Shown here: in pieces, positions 35,620-49,900 of the stretch | Layout: every line of letters starts with the position of its first letter | How positions within the stretch are numbered: the first letter of the stretch is position 1 | Source of the DNA: Apoda limacodes | Lineage: Eukaryota; Arthropoda; Insecta; Lepidoptera; Limacodidae | Reading direction: 5' to 3' | Assembly (NCBI GenBank): GCA_946406115.1 | Contig: OX291543.1 | Location: 30,220,815 to 30,284,814, forward strand | Length of the DNA: 64,000 bases | The notes under the pieces: generated by a model | Told to the model about the DNA's origin: nothing | The model's input: only the letters and a program-made list of their open reading frames with translations | Databases searched by the model: none | Position numbers and translations under genes: made by a program

Positions 35620-37810
35620 CCTAAGCTTTACGCTATTAAATAAAATTAATGTAAAACAACAAATATATTTTATTTGACTATATTCACACACAAATTGTCA
35701 AATAACTATTTGGACCTAAATAACATAGTTTTTGAGGTCAGTTTATTAGAAACATATCAATAGAATAAAACTAGATTGAACTTTTCTACAAACAGCCTAC
35801 TAAAAAGGTAAGTAATAAAGTAAGATTATTCAGTTTAGTTTTTAAATTCATTGTGAAGCGAAGTACTCACCCTGCTCGTAAGCTCATGTGGCAAAATGAC
35901 CATAAATTTAAGTTAGGCTTCACCACAAGTGGTCATTGTTTCGAGTACTTTAAGTTAGTACCTACAAACCTATATGAGTAAGTATAACTATAAATCATTC
36001 TCTTATGTAGGGTAGTAAAGAACCAAATTTATTGAGACTCATTTGGTTTTCACACAACAATGTTTTAAATATACATTTATTTATGGTTTGTTATGTTTTT
36101 CCGTTTTTGAGTTACATACATCGATCAATGGGTTGTGTTATAAAGTATGTACTTTATTAGCCTGCATACAATAAATAAAAAAAGCCTTTTATTTCAATAA
36201 TTAATTTTTAGTCAGTACTATTTCGGTATACCTAGTTGTTTAAAAAACATGATGGCAGTGCAGTACTAAATTTGTAATTAAAATTAAATGTGAAATAATT
36301 TTTTTAGTTTAATCAAAAAGTAAATTATGTTTTGTGTAATAATTAGTAATATTTTGTCATTTGTTAAGTATTATGCGTGAGTATTTAAGTGCAAGGTGAC
36401 ATATCGTACATTTATATCTAAGCTTGAAATGTAAGAAATCAGAACAAGTCATGCCAGTCATATAAGACATGAATTCTGTCGAGCTTCTTTTTTAATGAGT
36501 TAATAGGGTCTGTATTTATAGTAAAGATCTAGATTTGCCACCTTTAAAAAATCTAGTATTAAGGAGTACAGTCGAAAGTAAGTTTTTTTCCTAAAAAGCA
36601 CAAAAGGGAGCTTCTGACCAAAAAAGTTACTAGATTTTTTCAAAAATTTCAACTTTTGATCCACTTTTTGATCCACTTTTGACTTATAATTGAACTATTA
36701 CTATTGAAATTCGCAAAAACCGGTGAAAGTATACAAATTACTACAACCATTATACATTCAGTGCAGTGTGAGTCTTTTTAACAAATTAGAGCTTTTATTA
36801 TAGTATAGTATAGGTATCAAAGGTCAGAGGGAGGAGAAAGAAAAAAAAATGACTGACTTTCACGGGCAGTAGGTTTTATACAATTTAGATTTTTTTTTAA
36901 GTTTAAGACTCTAATCTCGCCTTAATTTTTTTTTTCATATGTATGAGAACTTACTATGAAGTACATATTTTTTTTCTCTCAGTTCAATGTATCGAGAGCT
37001 ACCCTTAAAATATAATAAATCCGTTTTTGTTATTTGGCTACGGAACCTTTAATGACTTCAGATTGTTACCAGAAAATATTTTTCTCACGTTAACGCACAT
37101 GCGACTATTAGATTTGAAAATTACGATTTTCGCTTAATGAGTTCGCAATCGTGCATATTTAACAGCTGTCGTAAATTATTATTTTATTGCCCTTTAATAT
37201 ACGAATAGCATTAATAACAGTTTGAAACTCCATTTCGTTAAATAAATAAATTGCCGTATCCTGTGACTATAATCATAGAGATTTTGAATTATGACCAAAA
37301 TTAATATTATTATTAATATTAATATTAATTGACACCGACCTAACCAACGCAACACAGCTTTGGCTTTACACATACACCCATACGTCTTAAATTACTAGAT
37401 TTAAAGTAAACAAAAACTACTAGGAACTTATAAAGTCCAGGTAAATCATTCTTACTAATTACATAAATCTTTGTAGAAATTAGAAATACATGATAAATAT
37501 ATATAAAAATATATAATAAGGTAATACATAAAATTATATTTATTTGTTTGAGACTCCCTGAAGGTAGAGTATTCAAAGAGAATATTTGTATATTTGTAAG
37601 TAAATCATACTAGCACTTTATGAGTTCGTAGTAGTTGCGTGTTTATAGCGTTCGTAACGAGCGTATTTTCAGAGCAAAGATGTAGTAAGCCATATGTATA
37701 TATATAAATATATATATGTGTGTGTGTAATACGAGTACGATACTCTACTACGTATAATAAATTATTATGAAAAAATGGAAAAAAACGTTTATTCAGTGTA
37801 TTGTTATCAG
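35620..37810. other. No gene seen upstream of the nord-like exons
   Basis: AT-rich sequence with microsatellites: ATT/AAT runs at 37302-37330 and a TA/TG run at 37696-37727. A promoter or signal-peptide exon of the nord-like gene might be here, but I could not identify one. Confidence 0.4.
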
Positions 37811-37981
37811 AAAACTCAACATCTTCGCAACAAGACTGGCAGCTTTCACAGTCTTGCAAGCAGCTGGTGCTGGCCTCGCTTTACCAGCAGTACTGGTATC
37901 CAGGCCAATTACCAGACACATGGAATGGCTACCTGTGGACAACCAGACAGTCTACATAGTGGAAAAAGGAGAATCTCGTCG
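37811..37981 (+). CDS. nord: nord-like exon A (start uncertain)
   Basis: The frame reads '…LPAVLVSRPITRHMEWLPV' then 'DNQTVYIVEKGESR' and ends in a good donor (CG|GTAAGT, phase 2). The base composition turns coding-like at 37811, after 'TGTTATCAG', which is my acceptor choice. A later acceptor at 37887 (TTTACCAG) is possible. The frame is also open back to an ATG at 37767, so this could be the first coding exon, with 'LAAFTVLQAAGAGLALPAV' as signal peptide core. The stretch looks hydrophobic enough but would lie unusually far from that Met. Confidence 0.7.
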
Positions 37982-40900
37982 GTAAGTGACCGCAAAACAA
38001 AGTCAATTCAAACTTATAGCAATTCTAAGTAATTAAGGAAACCAATCATAGTGTTATCAGCAAGAAGCTTATATATGGATGTTACATACATAAGCTTCTT
38101 GGTAATCAGCTTTCATATGTACCTTCACTGTAAGAAATCTGTCCTACCCTTGCAAACATTGGACAAGGGGGATTTGGACAGTCATCAGTGTGGACTGGTG
38201 GACTTCACATACATATTTTAAATATTTAGTTTTTTTTTTTTTTTTAAGAATTTTACGGCTCTAGAAACTACGTTTTAGGTACTTTAATTTGTACGGCTGT
38301 GGTAAAAGCATATTAGGACAACTTTAATTTGTTGTTTTTTTTTAATGTTTCATGTTTTAAATGATAATGATAATAACTATTGTATTTATTTTACCAGAAT
38401 GTAGCTGTAATTTTCCGTGTAACATATACCTAAATAATTCTTTTTTTTTTTTGTTTCAGTAATACTTTTTTTTTTTTGTTGTTTATGTTTTCGATTGTAT
38501 GTAATTTGTATTTTTTCTAAACCAGACTGCTGGCAGGTAGAGCACATATACTTATATATTTCTATTTTATTGTATATCAAACATATTAATAGTCTTTATA
38601 TTATATTATACGTATATATAAATAAATATTTTATTGTAATATATGAATAGTGACAGCGACAGTAATAATTCTTTCCCTTGTTCTTCAGATGGATTGAACA
38701 GTGACGACAGTTCTTTTAATGCTTCTCCTTCTCTCAGCGCTACTTTAACATCCACTTTTTCAGACTCACTGAAACATTTCAATATCGTACATATAAATGC
38801 ACAGAGTATTCCAGCTCATTACTCCGATATGCTAGCATCTTTTGATAACAAAAACATTCACGCCGTCCTTGTTTCGGAGTCTTGGTTAAAACCTTGCTTA
38901 CCTTCTACATCTTTTTCATTGCCAGGCTTTCAGTTAGTTCGAAACGACCGTAAAGATAGAGGTGGTGGTGGTGTGGCTATATATCTTAGGTCTAACTTTT
39001 CCTTCTCTATTATTAACATTTCTGATCAAATTTCCTCTAATACCTCTAAACATATTTTTATTGAGGTAAAACTTGCAAGCTGCAAAATTCTTCTTGGAGT
39101 TTTCTATAGTCCCAATTTACATATTAATTACTTTTCTTCTTTTGAAAGCCTTTTAGAAAATTTAACACCCCTCTACGACCACACAATTGTTATGGGTGAC
39201 TTTAACACTTGTTTGTTAAAAAAAGATAGACGTTCTCATCTGCTCAACAGTATTGTAGAGGAATGCAACCTACAAATATTACCCCTTAAAGCTACACATT
39301 TCTTTCCTAACTGTACACCCTCTCTTTTAGATTTAATTATAGTTTCCTCCCCAACACATGTGTACAAACATGGTCAGTGCGCTGCTGATGCCTTTTCTTA
39401 CCACGATTTGATTTATCTATCCTACAAATTACGTCCTCCTAAAGCTAAGTCAAGCATACTTCAGCAACGCAATTTTAGTGGAATGGATGTGAACCGTCTG
39501 TGCGATGACGCTAGTAAGTTAAATTGGGACGCTGTTATCAAAGCATCTTCAGTTGATGAGAAAATTTTATTATTTAACAAAGTCATTACTGACCTTTATG
39601 ACACCCATGCCCCAATTAGAATGATTAAAAAAAAACATCTACCCGCACAGTGGCTTACCGATGAAATCAAACAGATGATGGTTAAAAGAAATCGTGCTAA
39701 AGTTAAATTTAAAACCAACCCTTGTGAAAGCAACCTTGCTAAGTATAAACTCCTGAGAAATCGCTGCAATAGAATGTGTAGAGATGCACAACGACGCTAT
39801 ATCCATAAATCCGTTGAAAACGGTGATCCAGCAAAAATCTGGAAATTTCTTAAGTCATTAGGAGTTGGTAAGACTAATAGTATTCCCCTTTCACATGATA
39901 TTGATGTCAATCTTCTTAATCAACACTTTTTTTCCAATGTTGCTATTGAAGGCAACAAAAAAATAAATACGCTGAACTCACTTTCCTTAAAACCAACTCC
40001 TGACTTTCCTCCGTTTTTACTAAGTCGATTTTCTGATTGTGATGTTAAGAAGAGCATTATCGCTATATCTTCTAACGCTGTGGGGAGTGATTGCATTAGC
40101 CGTAACATGATCCTTCCTATCCTTGACATTATTATTCCTATCATCACAAATATCCTTAATCACTCTATTGCCTCTGGCGAATTTCCAGGTTCCTGGAAAG
40201 ATTCATTAATTATTCCCTTGCCGAAAAAAGCAAATCCTGTCTGTTATTCCGATTATCGTCCCATATCCATCTTACCATTCCTTTCTAAAGTTCTTGAACG
40301 TCTTGTTCATGAACAGCTGTGTCATTTCCTCACTAAAAATAACTTACTAAATCCCCTTCAATCTGGTTTTCGTCCTGGACATAGTACGGTTACTGCACTT
40401 GTCAAAATCTCTGATGACATTCGTCTCGGTATAGAAAACAGAAAAGTCACAGTGCTAACACTATTAGATTTTAGCAACGCCTTTAACACTGTTGACTTTG
40501 ATATACAACTTTCACTTTTAAGTTCTCTTAACATATCTCCAACAGCAATCGACTGGTTTCAAAGTTACTTGCGTGGGCGCCGGCAGCGGATCAAGGTTGA
40601 TGATTCCTTCTCCACTTGGTGCTACACCAATGCTGGTGTCCCGCAAGGTGGCGTGTTGTCTCCACTTCTCTTTGCTATTTTCATTAATAATATAACATCT
40701 AATTTATCTTCTCTCTACCATCTATATGCAGACGATCTTCAAATATATACTCAGGCTCCAGTTAGTGAACTAAGAAGTGCAGTTGCGATTATAAATAACG
40801 ATCTTGCTCGCATTATGGATTGGAGTACCTCTTACGGTCTAAACGTAAATCCAAATAAAACGCAACTTATCATTGTGGGTACTTCAAGAATGATATCTAA

Positions 40901-43900
40901 GATTAATTTACAAAATCTTCCTAAAGTGAGTATTAATGGAACAGTCATTCCATATAGCGAGGCTGTAAAAAACTTGGGCATCATCATAGACCAGACATTT
41001 TCGTGGGAACCACAATTAAAAGAAGTTAGCAGAAAAATATTTGCTACTGCTAAATCCATTAGCAGATTGCGTAACTTCTTGCCCATTGCCACTAAAATTG
41101 CACTGGCTAAATCACTACTGCTACCTGTCCTTGATTATGCGGATGCTAGCTATCTTGACCTTACTGAGGAGCAATTAAATAAGCTTGAGCGACTCCAGAA
41201 CCTATGTATTAGATACATATTTGGTTTACGTAAGTATGATCATATATCCGAATTTCGATTAAAACTCAAGTGGCTCCCAATTCGCCTTCGCCGGAATACT
41301 CATTTTCTGTTTCTTCTTTACAACGTACTGTTCAATCCGTCTACTCCGTTATACTTGAAAGAGCGTTTTAATTTTATAGGGTCTACAGCTCATCGCGCCA
41401 CTACAAACATGATGCTGAAAACCCCAACACATTATTCGCAAGCATATAATGACTCATTCACTGTCACAGCCATAAGGCTATGGAATAGTTTACCCTTTGA
41501 TGTCAAAAAAGCACAAACTTTAAGAATATTTAAAAATCTCGTAATCACACATTACTTAAAAATTTAAGCTGTCTCATCAACACTGTTTATTCATCTATAT
41601 TATTTAAGATGTATGTAGTTTGTGTATTTATTTTTATTTTTTGTTATGTATTTGATATATATATGTATATTTATTTTTTGTACGTATTAGTATTATTTAT
41701 TATTCATATGTATATAAATTTAGCTATTGCTATAAATGTATACTTATATTGTAAAGTTTCAGTTAGCACATTCTACTCAATAATTTTATAAAGTCTCCTC
41801 TACCCAAAGGTTGTCTGGAAGAAATCGCTCATAAGCGATAAGACCGCCAATTTGTTATTACTTTTATTGTTTAATTGTTTTGTTTTCTATATGCGCAATA
41901 AAGTATATTATTATTATTATTATTATTTACTGGTTTTACCTAATCCAAAAACCAGTGGTGTGAACTAACACTTAATTTACGATAAGACCTATTAGCACAT
42001 AAATACATGCAGGGTTCGAACTATTTATTTAGCCATTACTGACTTAACTAAGCTAATTTGTCTATTTTAACAAGTTCTTTCTTTTTAACAGTATTTTCTA
42101 TTTTTATCTATTGAAACAGTGAAAAAATCCTATGTCTATAATTGAAACACTTTAGCTAAACGCCAAATAGATAATTATTTATAAGACACTTTTCAAATAT
42201 TTTTTACGAGCCCCGATATCAGATTGTCATTATCCGCAGCATCTGGATCCGCCGATGACAGACGTCAATTATAGAGCATTTCATCACTAGCAGCCAAAAT
42301 TACCGGCACCTACTAAAGTGTCTGTGACAATTTATCAGTGAATGAAAGAATAATATACTCATACTTTTTAACCAGTCAATAACAACATAACACATCACAA
42401 ACGCGCATGTAGCCATGATTTTTTTATATGTTGTTAGATCCCTTGAGAGAAGTTTATACCCAATTTTGCAGCCCTGAAAACCCTGTGCTACTCCCATGGT
42501 GCTCGAAAATCAGCGAAATTCTAGCACCTGTTTTTTTTTGCTCGTTTTTGCTCGATATTGATAAGGGCACAGATAGACGCTTGAAATATTCACAGAATAA
42601 TTAGTTATATATTCACTTTAGAAATAAAAATAATTAGATTAAAATAAAACAAATATTTAAGGGGGGCTCCCATAGAGCAAACGTCATTTTTTGCCGTTTT
42701 TATAGATAAAGGTACGGAGCCCTTCGTGCTTTAAAAAAGTTTTCGATAAAGATACCTGAGAAACGCTTCCTTAAGGTTTTTTTTTTAAAATACAGCAACA
42801 AGTGCTAGAATTTCGCATTTTTGGAGCACCATGGGAGCAGCACAGAGTTTTCAGGGTGGCAAACTTGGGTATAAACTACTCTAAAGGGACCTAACAACAT
42901 ATAAATAAATCGTGGCAACATGCCAGTTTGCAATGTCTGCGTCGATATTAACTGGCGAATAAATAAGCTTTAGATACCTCAATTGTATTGAATTGTAATA
43001 ACTGAGTCCATCGATGAAAAAGCGTCGTAATTTGTACCTTTTATTTCAGGTTAGAACTCAATACATCAATAGTGTGGCAATCTCCAGTCTTTATCACAGT
43101 CAGCCCTTGCTCCAGAGACATGCACTCAGTGCTGTTCCAAGGCAATGCTGGAAGCTCAGATGGTTTGTAACAATCTTTTTTCTATTAAAAGTTAAATTTA
43201 TATATAATTTGCAATAAAAGCATTTTATTCCTTTTATTGTAAATTGATATAGTTGATAACCTGCGCGGTTATTTCTTTTCCGTTCCATATAAACTTGACC
43301 CTTCAACCTCCTTCGGTTCCGATTCCGGACACACAATACGTTTAAAATTAAAGTACAACACACAATACGCTTAATATTAGTGTACTACACACAATTAGTT
43401 TAAAATGTCTATACATACATTGTCAATTCTTATATGCACCTATGGCATAGCTCTTTCAGAAACCCAATCCAGCGCTGTGATAGCTTTATTTCCTTGTTCC
43501 TTCATCATTTCCTATTGATCCAACTAAACTATTGTTTCAGCGCACCTAACTCTTTTGAAAGAATACAATGGACGCGAAATGACAACCTTTACAGTGCACA
43601 TTTCAGAGGAAAGCATATACGTCTTACAGGTATTGAATATTTGTTTAAAATAACAATTAAATTGTAATAATAAATAATTGTCTCCATTTTTGTTTTGAAT
43701 GTTAATCAGGATATATTATAATTGGCGTAGGATATCTTCCGTGATAGTAGGATCAAAGTTGCTGCTTACCATAGATGATGTCTTTGTCCAGCAGTGGATC
43801 TTAGTAACCTGAAATGATGATATTTATTTAGCTCTATGACGCTAAAATTGTGACTGGTAGTAGCTTAGTAAGAAAATAAAAGGACTGCGGGAATCTGATA

Positions 43901-46900
43901 TGATTCTACTCATTTTTTACACCGGGGGCAATTGTATGGAATTATATCTTGCTTCTTCAGACCTGAAAACTGCCGACGTTTTGCAATAGGCTCCCCTTTG
44001 TACATCAGGGCATCCTGTATATTGTTGTGGATTAAGTAAGTTCTGATTATGCACACACAAAGCCAACAATATACTTTTGGACTATAAACAATCTTGTTGA
44101 ATGCCAAAGTAAATAGGAGTGGTTATTAAGAAAGTCTAAAAGCCCTGCGCAGGTTTTAAATTATGCTTAAAAGTCTTAGCGAATGTGGCTCTAAATAAAA
44201 ATAAAAAGTACTAAAATATAACATCTCCCGAATTTCCACACAAGAAGCTATCAGAACAAGTGTTTTTTGCATTGAAAAAAAACTAAAGTATTACCTGAGA
44301 TAAAATCCAAAATCAGGAAATTACTATTCTAGGACCTAGAAGCATATATCAAATCTTTGGCCTCGAAATAATGTTACTGACATACCTACGCTTAACAACA
44401 CATCGCCAGAGAATAAAAGGGCGCGTTCGTTCTGGGATTAAGAGTTCCCACGAATGATACTTTTCACACTTTTGATAACGCCAGTTCTGCCACCGTCACC
44501 TACCATTCGTGTAGCTTTGAAACGTTACTAACAAAATTTTTGGTTACAAAACTTGCAAAACGAACGGTTGACGTACACACATAACGATTAAACATGCACA
44601 AACTACCATAAACAATGAATATGAATAGGTAGTTTGACAGATTAACACAAAAACCCCACCTCCAGACATGGGTTTAAAGTTTCATTTTTCGGTGGCAAAA
44701 GTAACAAAAATAACAGAAATATCGTAAACGAACGCATGACAGTTTGTCACAGATGATACTAAAATTTTGATATTTTTGATACCAATACTAAACTAACAGA
44801 CTGGACGGGTGACAAAAGTAATAAAAATAATGATTTTACATCACAAAACGAACGCGCCCAAAGACATATCGCATAGTCTTAGTTTTACTCAAGGTTAACG
44901 CAAAGTAACACTGGCTCTTAATTAGTTTGTACGCATTATGTTTATTTACCTCAAACAAAAGAAAGTCAGTTGTAGGTACCATACTCGCACAAAGTAAAGA
45001 TATTTTCTCAGTTTGTGGAATAAACATGAGTATTAAAGATACGTATTTACAAAGATATTAATTACGGCTGGATGTTTACATTATTTTTGTTGGATTAAGA
45101 ATCCATATAAATATAACCATTTCGGAAGTGATAATGTTTGTGTGTTTATTTAGTGTTCATATTTGTACTACTTATAGTATGACAACTGCCAGAGAAACGG
45201 CTTAAAACATGAATATAATTTTTAACCGACTTCAAAAAAGGAAGAGTTTCTATGTTGTTGTTGTTCTATGGGTACCTATATTTTTTTTATGTATGTCCAC
45301 CGATTTGTCCGCCAATTGTAAACCGATTTTAAAAATTTCTTTTTTTTTTATTTAAAGGAGTATGCTCCTGATGTGGTCCCATATTAATGAAACTTTTACA
45401 GAAAATAAAATAACTGATGTCAATTTGGAACTGGTAAAACACGGCTTAAAACGGAGCTGACATAAAAACTAAAAGAAATTCGTCACTCAAACGCAAAATA
45501 AAACTTTTTAACAAAAAAATAACCGGCTTTTAAAGAGGCACTAAAGAGGTTTCTTCTTCAAACTGTAATTTAGTTCAGATTTTTTGCAATAAATAATTAT
45601 TTTACCTTTTTAGTGCATCATTTTGAAGCCGGTTGTTTTCTTCTTGTTAAAAAGTTTTTGTTTGCTTTTGAGTAACGAATTGCTTTTAGTTTTTATGTCA
45701 GCTCCAGTAAGTTTATCTACTAATAAAAACGTCAAATGAGAACGATAGATGATATCTGATAAAAGTTGCAGACAAAAATTTATTTAAGTATACCGGATTA
45801 AATTTACTGATCAGCATAATTTTTAGATTTAATCCAGAATCGACCATAACTAATAATTAGAAAAATAAAAAGGCAAAGAAATGGCAAACACCAAAACATT
45901 TTCAGAAACGCAAACAATGATTTTATAATATCAAGTGAGGCTCAAAAATACGTTCTTTTAAGTATAAAACAGTGTCTAAGACACTAATCTGGTTTTTAGT
46001 CGAAGCTCACACCGTTAATTGTGCTAATTTAACATCTGATGGGAAAGTTTTAGCTTACTTAAATAACACGAATAATTTTGAACTTGCGAAATACTACAAA
46101 CTATTTAATGCATTTTTAATACCTATCCATTGCATCCCACTTATCCCATAATATCCCAGTTAAATCTTTCAGCTTTTCATCTCTTTAATTTAGTGAACTC
46201 AGTTCCAATTAAACTCTTAACTATAAAATTTCATCAGATCCACTCTTAATGCTTTAAAAAAAAAGGAATGTAAAGGTTGAGCCATACATAGTTAGTCTAA
46301 ACTGTTATAAAGTATGTGTTAGCAAACAACAAACTATGCGGATATACACATACATATAAAACAGTTATTTTATTTAGACTAAACAGTCTCAATATGTACA
46401 GTGGAGAGGTGCCAACCTTTTGTGGACAGTCTATATACAATACTTATATACCTATGTGTCAGCTATGGGACTTAACAATAGTCTTAACTCAACACATTTG
46501 TAGTATAGTTTAACTAATATAGTAATTTTGATTTTGTTAAAGCTATCTTCTGATACGGGGGGAGCAGTGGCGGTGAGCGTGAGAGGAGAAACGACAAGAC
46601 CCATACGACTGAGGCTCCGAGTGCGATCCCGAAGAAGACTGTCCGCGAACTGGGATCCAAGGTATTAACCGACTTTAAAATATGTACCTATATGTCTGCA
46701 TTTGATAACTTCTAACACAACAACTGTCGCGTGTACACGTACACACAAACACACAGTGCCATAATATCAAACAAACCATAAACGCAACGCAGCCGCAAAC
46801 TACTATCACGTTTAGGTATATTTTCTCAAACATGCTACGATTTGCGATTATATCCTCCAAGAAGCTTCTTTGGGATAAATCGTTCTTGCAGTACAGTATC

Positions 46901-49900
46901 AGAGAGCGGCCCGCAATGTTTTAGCCGTCCATTCAAGCGCTCGAGTATAAAATTGTGTGAAATTTGAAAGTGGAACGAACTTTTTTAAACACGAACATTG
47001 ATAACTAAATAGATACCTCATCAAGTTTTATTTAAATTTCGGATTGGCGCAACAAAAAGAATGCGCCATTAAATTGATTTAAAAAAGGAAAAAAAAAGAA
47101 ATCGACATTTGAACGCGGAGAATTGGCGGCAAAATTAACTTAATCATTTTTATTATTGTCAATACAGTTGTCAATATATTTAGTTTTTTTACACGCATGT
47201 TTCAGACAAGCACCGACGATCGTCCGGTTTTGCTGCGTGTGCAGTAGTAGTGTACTGTTACAAGATAATTGTTCAAAAGCCAAGCCGGAAGGCTTATTTT
47301 TGTAATACTAACGATGTGCAAGTTGATAATTATAGTAAAAAGGTCAGGAAAAGTCATAAGTTTCAGCTTATCATTTCCTGACAACACTGAGAAAACGACG
47401 TTTTCTGAACATGTAAAATAGCTAGTTCGTTTTATTGCCTCGAAACCCCCTGCACACTAAATTTCATGAAAATCGTTGTAGCCGTTTCCGAGATTTAGGT
47501 TTTATACTCGTATACGCAATAATTTTAAAAAAGGTATTTAGTAAGTTATGCAATAGACAAAAGTTAATTATATGTATAAAAGAAGAAAAACTAATTGGTT
47601 AGCTGACAAATCATCGATTTGTGTAAAAAAAAAAAATCAACGCACAGCACAAATCGCTAGGTTTAAAAACTTAAAATTTTGTATGTGGGTTTCATAACTG
47701 ACGTAGGGCTTCGCTCACAACGCATTTGTCAGGGGGGTTATATGCAAATCCGTCATTTTTGTATCCGTATCCGTACTTGGCCTTTAAGTTGAGAATAATC
47801 ATTTGGGTGTTTTACCGATTTTGACAAAATAATCCCGTAAATAGCATAACAATTGTTGGTGATTTATGAAACCTTTAACATGAACATGTTAAAGAGTTTT
47901 TTACTTACTATAATTAACGAAGGCTAATATTAATTGTATATTTCGCGGGAAAAAACTAGTTTATTGTAATTCAATGTTTTTAGCGTAGGGAAACAGTAAT
48001 TAATATAATAATAACTTAATAAGTGACTATTAAATAAAACAATAATTCAATAAATATATCTTTGACACTTGTAAGACGGATTCCAGACGTTGTCACAACC
48101 GGAAAACATCAGCGCAAGATTGTTTTTCAGGTAGGTATGCATATATGCATGCTTAGAGTTCATGAACCGTATTTCGTTTTAAAACATTTTGTTTTTTTTT
48201 TCAAATATTTACAATACCCAAACGTAAATCTTAGTTTTTCCAAACGAAAAACATTAAATTAGATTTTAGTTTAGTACGTATAGAACGTACATAAAATATT
48301 CCAAATATAAATTTTAATTAAAAAAAATTGAACCGACTTGAAAACTGTAATTTATTTAATTAATAACTAAAAAGGAGAAATTAAAAGTTTTATCTTTTAA
48401 AAAATATAATTAAATATGCCAACTGTTATTGTTATTGTATACTAGATTTTGCCAGCGGCTCCGCCGGCCCTAAATTTGGCTATCGACGTGGAACTCCTTA
48501 ATTAACTCATTAATTATTATACTAATGACGTTTGCTATAGCAAGCTTTAGCTATAGCTATAGTTCGATTAAGCTCGGTTATAATATTCCCGCGGGAACTT
48601 TAAATTTTTCGGGATAAAAAGTAGCCTGTGTCACTCTCCATCCCTTCAACTATCTCCATTTTTTTATTTCAAATACCTTAACTCAAAAAATTCTTTGTCG
48701 TTTACTTGTGGTTGTAGATCTGTAATACATGAAGTGTTGTCGTATAACACGATTTCGTATTTAATTGCTTAGCCATTTTTTAAAATTTTCATCAGAATGT
48801 TTAGCTTGAGCCCAACTGCATGCAAACATTAAAAGCATAATGACATGTTTTAAAATTAAGCTGTTAAGCCAAAGACACGTTTTTCTAATGACTGATATAA
48901 ATACTAAACCTTCGATCTCAAAAACTACTGAGCCGATTTTTATGAAACTTGCAATGTTCCCTAAGTTGGACTATCTTATCTAACTAAAAAAAAATTCGCA
49001 ATCCGACTTATAGTTTTTGAGATATACGCGGACAATCATACATACATACACTTTTGAAATTTGGCACACATGTTTAGAAGCTGGTATAGACTAACACATT
49101 CAAAAACTGAGCAATGCTGACATTATATTACAAAATATATCTAATATTCTGAATTATGTGTGAGTGAAGTCAGGAAATTAAATTAGTAAGATATCATATA
49201 AGTATCCAGCGTAACTCTTCACAATAACTCGCTTATTCCACACCGGTATATTAAAATATCTCAATAAAAACCTGTCAGTGCCATAGCACCGTTAACCATA
49301 ACTCACGTAGCCCATAAATCCAATCTGTCTGTTCGTTCGTCACAAGAACATAGATGAATTTATGATACGACGCCTTGTATGGCACTATGTACGACTTGTG
49401 AAGGATACGTACTTACACACTTACCTATTATTAATTAGAAACTTACGGTTTTATCTAACTGCTTCGAAAATCATTGATACTTCTGTTGCAAGCATGTTTA
49501 CGGTAAAAAAACGGTCAGGTGTGAGTTGGACTTGTGCACTGAGGTCTATGTCATAGAAAATAATAACAAGAAATACTTTTGTAATTGGAAAATAAAGTCT
49601 GTATTTAAAACGCCCTACTTACTACTACCGCATTAAACCTAATACCTATCCGAAAGAAACTCCTGGTTAGCCTTCTGTACTTCCAAATTTTTAATGGTTC
49701 CAAATTTGTAAAGTTAATAACAACATAACCCATAATTTAAGGGTTCTGTTTTAGGTTATATTACTTAAAAAAATGAATCATAAATAGGACTAGTACTAGG
49801 TTCAATAGAACTTCAAAAGGGCAAAATAGGTGTGTAAATAATTTTAAAATTTATAGTTGCAATTTATTGGCTGCCCCCTAATTTCTAAACCACGTGTTCT

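Larger units (their letters stand above)
38643..41928 (+). mobile_element. LINE (L2/CR1-like) in intron 1, with 3' ATT tail
   Basis: The body extends from the ORF start (5' border not resolved; T-rich runs precede it at 38230-38480) through a 340-bp 3' untranslated region to 'AATAAAGTATATTATTATT', a tail of ATT triplets ending near 41928. Microsatellite tails instead of poly(A) are typical of the L2/CR1 group. The sense orientation relative to the gene makes premature polyadenylation at 'AATAAA' (41898) possible. No target site duplication was recognised. Confidence 0.85.

Noticed and set aside
38061..38102. Small hairpin CAAGAAGCTTAT…ATAAGCTTCTTG after the donor of exon A
   Set aside because: A 12-bp perfect stem is short for AT-rich DNA, and nothing ties it to splicing control.
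48062..48139. Extra exon of the nord-like gene ending CAG|GTAGGT
   Set aside because: Exons D and E already join in frame to 'NWDPSPID', and no good acceptor precedes this patch.
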